From: an uncultured Clostridia bacterium
GTDB lineage: Bacteria > Bacillota > Clostridia > Christensenellales > Aristaeellaceae
Length of the DNA stretch: 28,112 bases
Direction of reading: 5' to 3'
Assembly: GCA_937886445.1 (NCBI GenBank)
Contig: CALGBY010000140.1
Location: 1-28,112, forward strand
Shown here piece after piece: positions 6,448 through 15,734 of this stretch (the stretch's first letter is position 1; each line of letters begins with the position of its first letter). Made by a program: the position numbers and the translations under genes. Under the pieces are notes generated by a model. The model was not told the origin of the DNA and searched no databases. It was given only the letters and a program-made list of their open reading frames with translations.

Positions 6448-8439
6448 TCAAATTGACTTACTTTCTACTGATTTCATTGCATCTGTGCCCTCACGAGCAC
6501 AGCGCACTTGTAAATTCCACTTTAATTTTTCTCTGTATTTCTGGATTTTTCGTACCGTCTTTGCATCCAGCTCAGGCGGTATCGGACTGTTGTGTACCAT
6601 GTGGTGGCACGGTATACATAGCCATGCTAAATTGGGAACTTTGTTGATTCGTTCAATTGGAAGTCTTGGATTCACATGATGACAATGCTTGGGAACCATT
6701 TCGGAAAAGAATTTACCGCAACATTTGCATTTGCCCTTATCCCGGTTGTAGGCATACTCCCGGTTCATAAAATACTCGAAGTTGGATTTCCACCCTTTTC
6801 CTTTTGCATACCGTGACAGGGCAATATCTTCGGGTGTGTTTATGGAGGGACGGTCACACGGCAAAGGCTTGTGTTTTGTGCGGTAGTTCACATATCGCTT
6901 GCGTCCATCCTCCGTATAGGGAGTCATTTTCTGGTCAAATGGTTTGCTCTCGTATTTACTGTGGGTAATAAACGCCATAGTAATTCCGAACCACTTTCTA
7001 TCGATATTTATGGCAAATGTTTTGCTGTCATACCCACTGTGTCTATGGGGTAAATTACAGAGTTCTTTCAGTGGTATCTGCATATCGTTATAGGCTTTGG
7101 GGAACATCCGTTTCCATACTGCCAGAGCAGTGTTATTCACTCTGCGGTCTATGGCATGGTAAGCATGGGAACAGATGGATGGTTGCAGATACTGTGCCAG
7201 TCCCATTATGATGGAATTTACATATTGGATTTGAGCAGCCTGTGTGTTGGGCTGGGTATACAGCCCAATTTTCCTGATTTCTTTTTGGAGACTGTGGATT
7301 TTCTTTGTCAGTCTGTCCATGTCAGGTAATGGCTTTCCTACCAAATGCTCCGTCCATGTGGATGGGTCTGGTGTTTTTCGTTTTCGCTCTGCTTTGACTA
7401 TGTAACCGAGAAAATGGATTCCATCTTTTCTTAAATCGGTTACATAGGTCTTTTCCTGTGAAAGTTCCAACTTCATGCGGTATTTGAAATACTTTGTCAG
7501 TTCATGCTTCAAACGGAACGCTTCCTGTTCCGTTGAGGTCAGGATCACCCAATCATCCGCATAGCGGAAATTGTATTTCGGGGTAATTCCAGACCATTTC
7601 AGCCTTCGGGTATCGTTGCATTTGTGCTTGCATTGGCGATGCGGCTCCATATAGCAGCGTCCCACATACCAGTCAAAATCATTGAGATATACATTGGACA
7701 GCAACGGAGATAATATACCGCCCTGTGGTGTTCCCATTTCTGTTGCATGGTATAAATCCTGGTCGATATATCCGGCTTTTAGCATTTGGCTTATGATTTT
7801 CAGAACCCTCTTATCGTGGACTCCGATTCGCCATAGCTTTTTCAGCAACAATCTATGATTGATGTTGTCAAAACAGCCCTTTATGTCTCCCTCTACTGCC
7901 CATACCGGCTGGTCTTTGGATTTCACACTTGCATTGATGACATTGACAATATCCCGGATAGCGTGCTTCTGCGCCCGGTAAGGGCGGAAACCATAGCTAT
8001 GCGGATAGAATCTCGCTTCGCATATCGGTTCCAGAATCAGTCGCATACATTCCTGTATAATCCTGTCCAATACTGTGGGAATACCCAGAGGCCGCTTTTT
8101 GCCGTTTGCCTTTTCGATATACTTCCGTTTGGCTGGCTTTGGCTTGTAATTGGAAAAACTCTCTTGAATCAACTGAAATAGTTCTTCTTTTGGCATTTGC
8201 AGATACCTGTCCATTTTCATCCTGTCCACGCCAGCGGTTTTACTGCCTTTGTTGGACTTGATATTATGAACAGCAGTCACAATGGTCATTTCGCTGGCCA
8301 TTGCTTCCAACAGTCCTGTGAAAGAAACGCCTTGACCCGATTTTTCATATAGCAGGTCTTGGAATTGTTTCAGTTCTTTTTCTGTTGAAAATCTGACGCT
8401 TAAATGCACAAGGTTTTCACCTCGCAGTTCGTCACCCAT
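6448..8439 (-). CDS. ltrA: Group II intron-encoded reverse transcriptase/maturase with HNH endonuclease
   Basis: A 663-aa multifunctional intron protein. Reverse transcriptase blocks are in order: KRPLGIPTVLDRIIQE (about 115-130), SYGFRP (148-153), VEGDIKGCFDNI (182-193), GTPQGGILSPLLSN (236-249), the catalytic YADD at 293-296, then the block with LELSQEKTYVTDL and FLGY. The maturase/X domain follows, and the C-terminal HNH endonuclease has Cys/His clusters at C571/C573/C574, H585-H588 and C608/C611/H612. All catalytic residues are present, so the protein looks intact. It promotes splicing and retrohoming. The ATG at 8439 has no good ribosome-binding site. A GTG 11 codons inside (8406) has AGGTGA 7 nt before it and may be the true start. 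It lies in domain IV of the intron. Confidence 0.95.
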   Translation of the reverse strand: MGDELRGENLVHLSVRFSTEKELKQFQDLLYEKSGQGVSFTGLLEAMASEMTIVTAVHNIKSNKGSKTAGVDRMKMDRYLQMPKEELFQLIQESFSNYKPKPAKRKYIEKANGKKRPLGIPTVLDRIIQECMRLILEPICEARFYPHSYGFRPYRAQKHAIRDIVNVINASVKSKDQPVWAVEGDIKGCFDNINHRLLLKKLWRIGVHDKRVLKIISQMLKAGYIDQDLYHATEMGTPQGGILSPLLSNVYLNDFDWYVGRCYMEPHRQCKHKCNDTRRLKWSGITPKYNFRYADDWVILTSTEQEAFRLKHELTKYFKYRMKLELSQEKTYVTDLRKDGIHFLGYIVKAERKRKTPDPSTWTEHLVGKPLPDMDRLTKKIHSLQKEIRKIGLYTQPNTQAAQIQYVNSIIMGLAQYLQPSICSHAYHAIDRRVNNTALAVWKRMFPKAYNDMQIPLKELCNLPHRHSGYDSKTFAINIDRKWFGITMAFITHSKYESKPFDQKMTPYTEDGRKRYVNYRTKHKPLPCDRPSINTPEDIALSRYAKGKGWKSNFEYFMNREYAYNRDKGKCKCCGKFFSEMVPKHCHHVNPRLPIERINKVPNLAWLCIPCHHMVHNSPIPPELDAKTVRKIQKYREKLKWNLQVRCAREGTDAMKSVESKSI

Positions 8440-9175
8440 CTTTCAGGGAGTTATTGGATTTTCTTTTGTGAAATTTACAAATCAATTTGACTCGTGCCCT
8501 TCGCCGTGGAGCATTTCAGCTCCGTGTGATTGGCATTACCCAATCGCAGACTACTATGGCACGGCTGACTTCCTGTATTCTTCACTGTGCTGTAACACTC
8601 CAAATACAGGCTCTCAAACGTTCCCAAATCTCTATCCTTGTGGTCAATAGACCGTTGAAACCCTTAGGCCGCTACCTTACACCGGGAGAATCTAACCACA
8701 CTTTGAATCACAGTTACTGTGCGGTTCCATATGAACATTTCATTTCACAGGGTATATGCGGAAAAACCAACCACATACACTTTCTCCAATTTTCATCCTT
8801 TCGGATGCCTAGCACTCTTACGATGCTGCATAGCTTTCACTAACGGATAGCCATAGGTTTCGGAAGCCCGCACCATGTATTATCCATGCACCGTTTCCGG
8901 TGTTTAGGTTTTCAGGTTACGACTTCACCACGCTTTGTACCCTGTCTATTTACAGATAGACAACGCACAGTGGAGTATTAGCTCTCGTACTGCCTGCGGT
9001 TTGACAGACCGCTGTGGGATTTCTCCTTTCCGGCATTGATTCTGTACGGCAGAGGAATTTCACCTCTGAATTTGAGATTTGAGTTCTCTACGATATTTTC
9101 TTGATATATCCAGTGCTATCGCATGGTGCTGTTCGTCATAGCTGTCTGCTACGACTTGTGCACAACGTTTCGCGC
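8440..9175 (-). ncRNA. Group II intron 5' ribozyme region (domains I-III and start of IV)
   Basis: A stretch of about 735 nt without a convincing gene. The start GCGCGAAACGTTGTGC can form a short stem (GCGC with GTGC), followed by ACAAGTCG, resembling the first stem of LtrB-like introns. The apparent continuation of the helicase ORF to the stop at 9060 is intron sequence. The region holds the EBS1 hairpin at 8752-8778. EBS2 was not located with confidence. Confidence 0.75.
8752..8778 (-). other. EBS1 hairpin of the group II intron
   Basis: On the minus strand GTATGTG (8778-8772) pairs with CATATAC (8758-8752), leaving a 13-nt loop that contains GGTTTTT (8768-8762). This loop pairs with AAGAACC, the last seven bases of exon 1 (9182-9176), as seven pairs with one G-U. 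A target-pairing sequence in a terminal loop is how EBS1 is presented in group II introns. Confidence 0.7.
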
Positions 9176-12100
9176 GGTTCTTAAACGAATGCGCCTCATC
9201 CACGTACAGACGGTCAACGCCCAGCTGCTCGAAAGTGACTACATCGTCCTTTCGGTCGGTCTCCTGAAGCTTTCTGAGCTTTGCTTCAAGGCTCTTACGG
9301 GTCTTTTCCATCTGCTTGATGGTGAAGTTTTCGGCGCGGCTGTTTTTCAGTTCTTCGATGCCTTCTTCGATCTCGCTGATCTGTTCTTCAAGCAGTCGTT
9401 CCTGTCGCTCCTGTGAAACAGGAATACGCTCGAACTGGCTGTGTCCGATAATGACCGCATCATAGTCTCCGGTTGCAATACGGGCGCAGAACTTCTTGCG
9501 GTTCTGGGTCTCAAAGTCCTTTTTGGTGGCAACAAGGATATTTGCCGAGGGGTACAGACGGAGAAACTCCGATGCCCACTGTTCGGTCAGGTGGTTCGGC
9601 ACCACAAACATGGACTTCTGACAGAGACCGAGCCGTTTCGATTCCATGGCTGCGGCAACCATTTCAAAGGTCTTGCCTGCGCCAACCTCGTGTGCCAGCA
9701 GCGTGTTGCCGCCATACAAAATGTGAGCAACAGCGTTCAACTGATGCTCACGAAGCTGGATTTCCGGGTTCATGCCCGAAAACTTAATATGCTGTCCGTC
9801 ATATTCTCGCGGACGGTTGGAATTGAAAATCTCGTTGTATCGGGCCACAAGCGTCTGTCTGCGATCAGGATCACGCCATATCCATTCCTGAAAAGCATCC
9901 TTGATCGACTGCTGTTTCTGCTGGGCAAGGGTCGTTTCCTTGGAATTGAGGACACGGCGTTCCTTGCCGTCCGGGTCTTCCACGGTATCGTAGATACGCA
10001 CGTCGCGGAGGTTCAGAGTGTCTTCCAGTATGCGGTAGGCGCTCGCTCTCTGCGTACCAAAGGTCACATAGGCATTGACGTCATTGTAGCTGCACTGGTT
10101 CTTGCCCTGGATATTCCATTCTGCCGTAAACGGAGAGTAGTTGACGTGCATGTTCCACTGGGCATAGCGCGGAGGCTTGAAGGTCTCGAACATGAACTGT
10201 TCGATATATTCCTTGTCTACCCATGTCGCGCCGAGCCGGATGTCGATCTCACTTGCGTCAAGGTCTTTGGGCTGTGCAGTGCGAAGTGCCTCTACGTTTG
10301 GGTTATAAAGAGCATTTTCCGCAGCCGCCCGTTCAGCCTCGCGGAGCTTGCTTCTCACGTTGCCGGAGAGGTATTCATCCGCAGTCTGATACACGGTCTT
10401 TCCGTCTTCGGTGACGGCGTTCGGTACGGGGAAGATCACCCCGCGGAGCTCTTCCGCGAGAGCTTCTTCATCTCTGCCGGTGAGCGCGGCCATGTAATCC
10501 ATATCCACGCAGGCTTTTTCGGCAATGGAGAGCGCCAGTGCCTCCGAAGCGGTGTCCACACTTGTCACGACCTCATGGGGTTTGATCGTCCTCTTGGAGA
10601 ACATATCCGCCTTGCGGTCAAGCTCACCGTCCTCGTTCAGCACTTCCAGAGAACACAGAAGGTAATAGCTGCTGTCATCGGCAAAAGCGAGGGAATTGCC
10701 GCGGGAGTTGATAAGGCCGTATTTGCCGGTAAATTCGTCATAGAGCGCATTCAGCCTGTTCTGTGTCTCCATGATTTCCGCATCCGAAGCGGAAGCGTCC
10801 ATCTGCTGCTCGATCAGATCATGCACACAGTCACGCAGAGCGACCATGCCTTTCACACGCTCTTTTGCTGTGGCGTTCAGTTCCGGCTGTACCATCCGGC
10901 TGTTTTCACGGTAGTACACTTCACCGTCCACCACGGTGTAGGAGTAGTTCTTCACATTGGGGTCAGCGGGAATAGATGTGTCGATTTCCTCACCGTCGCC
11001 AAGCTCCGGGAGCTCCGCTTCGGTGTAGGTGCCGCGAATGTACTTCACGGCATCTTCCAACTGATCGGAAAGATTCAGTCCTTCAATCGGCTCGACTGTG
11101 TATTCCTCACCGCCGAAACGGGAGCTTTCAGAGGTCTGTCTGCCGAGCACCATTTCGGGATGATCGGCAAAATAGCTGTTGATGGCATAGCCGTCATCGT
11201 TCTGCGAAAGGTGTACCCAGTCAGGTTCGATCTCGATTGGACGGTCACGCTTCTGAAGGAAGATGATGTCCGATACGACCTCTGTTCCTGCGTTTGCCTT
11301 GAAAGCATTGTTCGGAAGACGGATTGCACCAAGGAAGTCGGCTCGCTGCGCGATATACTTTCTGACCTCCGGAGACTGCTTATCCATGGTATAGCGGCTT
11401 GTCACATAGGCGATCACGCCGCCCGGACGCACCTGATCCAGAGATTTTGCAAAGAAGTAGTCATGGATAGAGAAGCCCAGCTTGTTATAGGCTTTGTCGT
11501 TCACCTGATACTGTCCGAAGGGTACGTTGCCGATGGCAAGATCAAAGAAATCTCGCCTGTCGGTGGTCTCAAAGCCGCCGACCGTAATGTCCGCGTTGGG
11601 ATAAAGCTGTTTAGCGATACGGCCTGTGATGCTGTCCAGCTCGACACCGTACAGTCTGCTTGCACTCATTTCGTCAGGCAGCATACCGAAGAAATTGCCG
11701 ATACCCATGGACGGCTCCAGAATATTGCCGGCAGTGAAGCCCATGTTTCCGACCGCATCATAGATCGCCTTGATGACCGTGGGACTGGTAAAGTGGGCGT
11801 TCAGCGTAGAAGCACGGGCTGCGGCATATTCTTCCGGGGTAAGTGCCGCATAGAGCTCCTGGAACTCATCAGCCCAGTTTGCTTTGCTTTCATCAAAGGC
11901 ATCCGCGAGACCGCCCCATCCGACATATTTCGACAAAATCTCCTGTTCCTCCGAGGTCGCCTGTCTGCCGTCAAATTCCAGCTCCTTCAGAAGATTGATC
12001 GCGTCCATATTCATACGGAACTTTGCTTTCGCGCCACCTTCGCCCAGATGTTCATTCGTAATACGGAAGTTCTTCGGCGGTTCAGGCTTTTCCGGTTCCT

Positions 12101-15100
12101 CAATATGGAGCTTTTCCACCACGATGTCATAAGGCAGGTGGTTTTCTTCTGCCGGGTAGACGGCAACAGTCTCTGTCTGATACTCCGTTTGCGGTTCAGG
12201 CTGCGGATAGCGTTCCATCAGCCTTGCGAAATTCTCCCTGCTTTCAGCGCGAAGAATCGGATACGCAAGGGACGGGTCTCGAAGCTGAATATCGAACAGA
12301 CCGATATTCTCGATAATGAAGGGCTTGCCGTCTTCCAGATATAAGGTATCACCAACGGAATACGGGAAAGGCTGTGCCGTTTCCTGTGCCGGAGCTTCTG
12401 CTTCCCGCTGTTCGTAACGGTCAGGATGGAGCACCCGTTCCACGGCTTCGTTGCGTTCCGGTTCATCAAAGATCACACCGTCAACCCATTCGGACGCTTC
12501 CTGCCAGGAAGTAAAGGCGTAATGTTCGGTTTCGCCGTCGAAGATCACATAGCTTCCGTAATCGTTGATATTGTCGTAGGTCAGACCGGCTGCCTCGAAA
12601 GCCTTGATGATCTGCTCGGTGGGAAGCTCGGAAACGGCTTCCTCCTGCGAGATAGCTTCCACGTCAGCTTCGACCTGCTGAATGAACGGGTCTTGTGCCA
12701 GAACCTCTGGATCGACAACTTTACCGTTTACGATTCCGCGTTCTTCCAGAGCCTCGCGGATTTCCACAGGGTCAACATCCTCCAGCCTGTCCTGCTCGGC
12801 TTCGGTAAAGAAGCGGTCTTCGCGTATCAGTCCGGCAATTTTTCGCTGTACCTGTGCCCAGGAAAGCGTGGTTTCCTCACCGGTTCCGGTCAGAACGATA
12901 TGCAGGGGTTCACCCGCAGCACCGCCGAACTCACCGGCAAGCCAGTCAGCCGTACCGCGCTCACGTTCATGCTCGTTCATATAGCGGACAACTGCGCGTT
13001 TGGATTCCATACTGCCGTTCCACGTCTGAAGTGCCGTATCAATGCTCTCAGATTCAATTCTGTTGTTCAAAACAGGAGTAGCTACTCCATTTTCGGAATC
13101 TGAAATATCTTCCTCGATACTTTTATCGACCGGGACGATTTCGGGCTCAGAAAGCGCTTCAGGGACTTTCTGAGCGGCCTGTTCAGCCTTGAAGCGTTCC
13201 TGCTCCTCCGGGGTAAGATAACGATCCTGCGCGATCAGCGCTTCGATGCGCTTTGCGACCGCAGACCACTTCATTTCAACCGGAGCGCAGTTTGCCTTTC
13301 TGAAACGCTCGCCGCGGGCTTCATGAGATTCATCGCTTCCGCTGGAACCGGAAAGCGCATGGCTCCGACCGCCCGTGCCGTATTCGTTTTTCAGAAAGTC
13401 GGCTTCTTCCTTGTTCGTATGCCCTGCGGTAAAGAACTCATAGATTCGTCCTTTGCCTCCGGAAAAGCCGCTTCCTCCGATAATCGCCGCGTTCAGCTCG
13501 TCCTCGGTAATAAAAGCATTGTGAGCAGGAAGCTCTGCCATATCGGTCGTGTATTCACGGCGCGGAAGATCAAGTCCGCGGAGAGAAGCCATGATTTCGG
13601 CAGGCTTATGGTAATTAAAACGCATCAGAGAGCGATCCAACTCCATGGCAGTCCAGAAGGCGGCAAACTGATCGGAAAACCTCGCACGGAAGTCAGGGTT
13701 ATCAAGGCTCTCGGCAAGTCTTGCCGTTTCATCCGGGAAACCGCCTCCACGGATGTTGTCCATCATATCGAGATAGCCTTCCTTGCGGGCTTCGTCGCTC
13801 ATATCGTGATAGAGATACCAGATGGACTGTGCGATTTTCTGACGTTCCGCGCCGGGGGCCTCGGCAAGTTCCACATTGGAAGCGAAGCTCCCGTTTTCCA
13901 ACATTGTGCTGACGCGCTCTGCGGCTTCCTCCCATGTGATGAGCTGTGCGTTTCTTGCGTAACGGGCAGATTCACCGCGATTCAGGTGAATGCCGTCTGC
14001 GTCATACCAAGCGGAGATCTTCCCGTTATCGGTATTGAGGCCGTAACCACCGTGGAAAATTTGCTGAAGAAAAACAGCTTTTTCTTCGGTGGGGCGTTCC
14101 TTCATGAACTCGGAGACAATGAATCTGCGGGCATTTTCACTGTTGCTGCCGTAACGCAGGAAATCTTCAATGTCCTTGTCGGCAAAAGAAAAAGCGAAGG
14201 GCTTCTCGTCAAAGCTCTCCGCTTGTGTGATAAATGCTATCTGCTCCCCCTCGGTGGGGAAAAGGTTCAACTGTATATAAGCTCCGTCAGGATCGTTTCC
14301 TCGGCCTGCGCTTTCAGGTTGTTCATCAGCCCCGCCCATTTCAGCGGATCGGACGCTTTCATCTGTTCCGTCAGTCCGTTCTTCGCCGTCAGCTCCTGCA
14401 TCATCTGCTCCAGCCTCCGGTTCGCCGTCTCGTCGATCTCTTTCAGGTGCGGGTACAGCTTCTCCGTCAGAAGCAGGCTGTTCCAGAGCACCGGTCTGTG
14501 CTCCTTCAGATAATTCCGTCTCATCCTGCCGTACTTGCCCAGCGGGGCTTCCGGCTGCTGTTCCAGAGTCAGGTCGGGAATCAGATAATCCCCGTTCTTC
14601 GTGTAAGTCAGTTCGCTCATTGCTTGCCGTCCTTTCTGCGATATGCTCGCGCTCATATTTTCTGATGGTCGTTTCGATCTGCCGGAGCACCTGCTGATTG
14701 ATCTCACTGACGGCGGTTCCGAGAGCCGCCACCGTCTGCGGGGTGCTGAAATCAAAGATGCTCAGGAAGTCTTCATGCTCGAAATAAGCCTGCGGATCAA
14801 GGCCGCAGCGGGCCATGAGGGAGTAGGTGATGCTGACCGAAGCGGCATTTTTGAATACCATTTCGATGTTGTAATCATCATATTCCTCCAGAAAGGAATC
14901 CTCAATGATGTCGAGAATATCCCGGCTGTGATCCTGCCAGTATTCCGCGGCAAGCTGATTGGCGATCCCTTCGAGCTGACTTCTGAGGCCGTTTTCCGCA
15001 GACACATCAAAACGCTGTTCGAGAGCGGCAGTAACGGCATCCTCATGCTCTGCGCCGTATCGCCAGAGCCAGACAGGGACGGCATTGTCTCTGCCTCCGG

Positions 15101-15395
15101 TGTCTGAAACATCAAAGACATAGCGCAGTTTCGGGCGGTCGCCGCTGGAATCAATAAGCGCGATTCCCTTGGAGCCGCGGCGAACATACCGTTTCATGTG
15201 CTCATTCCAGAAATCATACTCGGCACAGGCAGTCGCATCCGGACGCTGAGCGTGAATCATCAGCTGTTCGTTATACGGGTACTTGTAGAGCCTTGCGGCT
15301 GTTTCAAGAAAGCCCGTCCAGCTCTGATAGCTCCCGGTGATCTGCTTTGAAGCCAGCTCTGCCATCTGAGCATAGGTCTGTAATTTACTGGGCAT
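9176..15395 (-). CDS. Giant N6-DNA-methylase/SNF2-type helicase, first exon
   Basis: The start ATG 15395 (MPSKLQTYAQMAELASK) has GGAGG 7 nt upstream. The spliced product is 2757 aa. Residues about 15-100 resemble the ArdC-like ssDNA-binding module (TGFLETAARLYKYPYNEQLM, RPDATACAEYDFWN, RGSKGIALI). A low-complexity acidic linker at about 265-380 overlaps the tnpV gene. An N6-methyltransferase core follows, with ILEPSMGIGNFFG near 1220 and IGNVPFGQY near 1285 in place of the usual NPPY/F. The helicase core has REHQLNAVAHILYGG, Walker A GAGKT at 1905-1909 and DEAH at 2066-2069; the coding sequence is then interrupted by the intron. The reading frame continues to a stop at 9060 inside the intron, which unspliced mRNA would use. 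The family is common in Clostridial conjugative elements and is thought to act on incoming or outgoing DNA, perhaps against restriction. The role is inferred. Confidence 0.9.
13075..13088. repeat. Palindrome GGAGTA-GC-TACTCC, copy 2 (inside helicase gene)
   Basis: A perfect 14-bp palindrome flanked by AAAACA and ATTTT, matching the flanks of the copy at 2930-2945. Here it encodes NGVATPVLN in a variable linker between two domain-like blocks of the methylase/helicase. Confidence 0.75.
14267..14620 (-). CDS. tnpV: TnpV family protein, nested in another frame inside the helicase gene
   Basis: A 117-aa protein starting at ATG 14620, with AAGGA 9 nt upstream. It reads in the +1 frame relative to the methylase/helicase on the same strand. 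It matches the transposon-encoded TnpV family along its whole length: MSELTYTKNGDYLIPDLTL at the start, GKYGRMRRNYLKEHRPVL in the middle, then LLTEKLYPHL, LEQMMQEL, DPLKWAGLMNNLKAQAEE and ILTELIYS at the end. Function of TnpV is unknown. In the overlapping region the helicase frame encodes only a disordered, E/D/G/A/R-rich linker (residues about 260-383), so tnpV carries the structured information. Both frames are open, and expression of each is inferred. Confidence 0.85.
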   Translation of the reverse strand: MSELTYTKNGDYLIPDLTLEQQPEAPLGKYGRMRRNYLKEHRPVLWNSLLLTEKLYPHLKEIDETANRRLEQMMQELTAKNGLTEQMKASDPLKWAGLMNNLKAQAEETILTELIYS

Positions 15396-15424
15396 TGTTC
15401 GTCCTCCTTCTTTCATTTTGGGGT

Positions 15425-15455
15425 AAAAGAAAAGCGCCTCCGCAGAGACGCTTTT
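15425..15455 (-). terminator. Terminator-like hairpin before the methylase/helicase gene
   Basis: On the minus strand AAAAGCGTCTC-TGCG-GAGGCGCTTTT forms an 11-bp stem (one G-U pair only on this strand) followed by CTTTT. It lies between the TTRAP gene and the helicase start at 15395, with no promoter between hairpin and ribosome-binding site. Confidence 0.65.
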
Positions 15456-15469
15456 CGTAAATGGAATGG

Positions 15470-15513
15470 TTTACCTCGAAGTTTTGACGTATGCGTCCTA
15501 AGTTCGAGGTAAA
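15470..15513. repeat. 44-bp nested inverted repeat between TTRAP and helicase genes
   Basis: The outer arms TTTACCTCGAA (15470-15480) and TTCGAGGTAAA (15503-15513) are perfect 11-bp inverted repeats. Inside, GACG-TATG-CGTC (15486-15497) forms a second, smaller stem, separated from the outer arms by 5 nt on each side. The structure starts 7 nt after the TTRAP stop. It has no T-run and is followed by a separate terminator-like hairpin. Candidate roles are a protein-binding site, a transfer-origin-type structure or an RNA processing site; none is proven. Confidence 0.8.
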
Positions 15514-15520
15514 AACGCTG

Positions 15521-15733
15521 TTATTCGTCAAAGTCGGGATACAGCTCCAGCTTGGAGAATTCTTCCTCTGTCATGCCTTCCAGCTTCGTGAGTACGGAAT
15601 CTGTGATCTCGAGGAGCTCTGCATCCTCATCAGTCAGCGCCTCGCGCATTTCCTTGAGTGCAGTCACGGTGTCTTCCTTGGTTTCTCCGGCATAGATGCA
15701 GAGGACATTGGTTTCGTCAAAGGTAAGATTCAT
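15521..15733 (-). CDS. Transposon-transfer-assisting protein (TTRAP family)
   Basis: A 70-aa acidic protein starting at ATG 15733, one nt after the stop of the ArdC-like gene. Its ribosome-binding site (AAGAGAG) is inside that gene's end. The sequence (MNLTFDETNVLCIYAGETKE, then ALTDEDAELLEITDSVLTKL, EEEFSKLELYPDFDE) matches the TTRAP family from start to end: FxETNxxxIY, helical middle, and the LYPDFD ending. The name comes from its association with conjugative transposon transfer; the molecular role is unknown. An upstream in-frame ATG (15778) would overlap the ArdC-like gene by 44 nt and is less likely. Confidence 0.82.
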   Translation of the reverse strand: MNLTFDETNVLCIYAGETKEDTVTALKEMREALTDEDAELLEITDSVLTKLEGMTEEEFSKLELYPDFDE

Positions 15734-15734
15734 A

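Larger units (their letters stand above)
6334..9175 (-). mobile_element. Group II intron (2842 nt) with reverse transcriptase, inserted in the helicase gene
   Basis: A complete retroelement in the same orientation as its host gene. The proposed 5' end is GCGCG at 9175, a variant of the GUGYG consensus. The 3' end is ...CAT at 6334 and follows the AY rule. The 5' ribozyme domains cover 9175-8440, the reverse transcriptase ORF is 8439-6448, and domains V and VI are at 6442-6334. A hairpin loop at 8752-8778 presents GGTTTTT, which can pair with the last seven exon bases AAGAACC (IBS1). Removing this stretch restores the helicase reading frame. The nearest matches I recall for the encoded protein are LtrA-type enzymes with an HNH domain. 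Ends are proposed from consensus, pairing and protein homology, and could be off by 1-2 nt. Confidence 0.9.

Noticed and set aside
9060..9175. C-terminal end of the helicase as an intact protein stopping at 9060
   Set aside because: The residues after SFKN (RAKRCAQVV...) do not fit the family, and the sequence is the start of the group II intron; the true continuation is at 6333.
9441..12344. Long plus-strand open frame of 967 codons
   Set aside because: It is the exact antisense of the methylase/helicase gene, has no ribosome-binding site, and gives a protein without recognisable motifs. The other long plus-strand frames (for example 3482-4951, 4982-6337, 15696-17009, 18422-19732, 25736-26560) are rejected for the same reasons.
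14621..14755. Upstream extension of the tnpV frame to 14755
   Set aside because: The extra 45 residues are Arg/Ser-rich and unlike the family; ATG 14620 has a proper ribosome-binding site.
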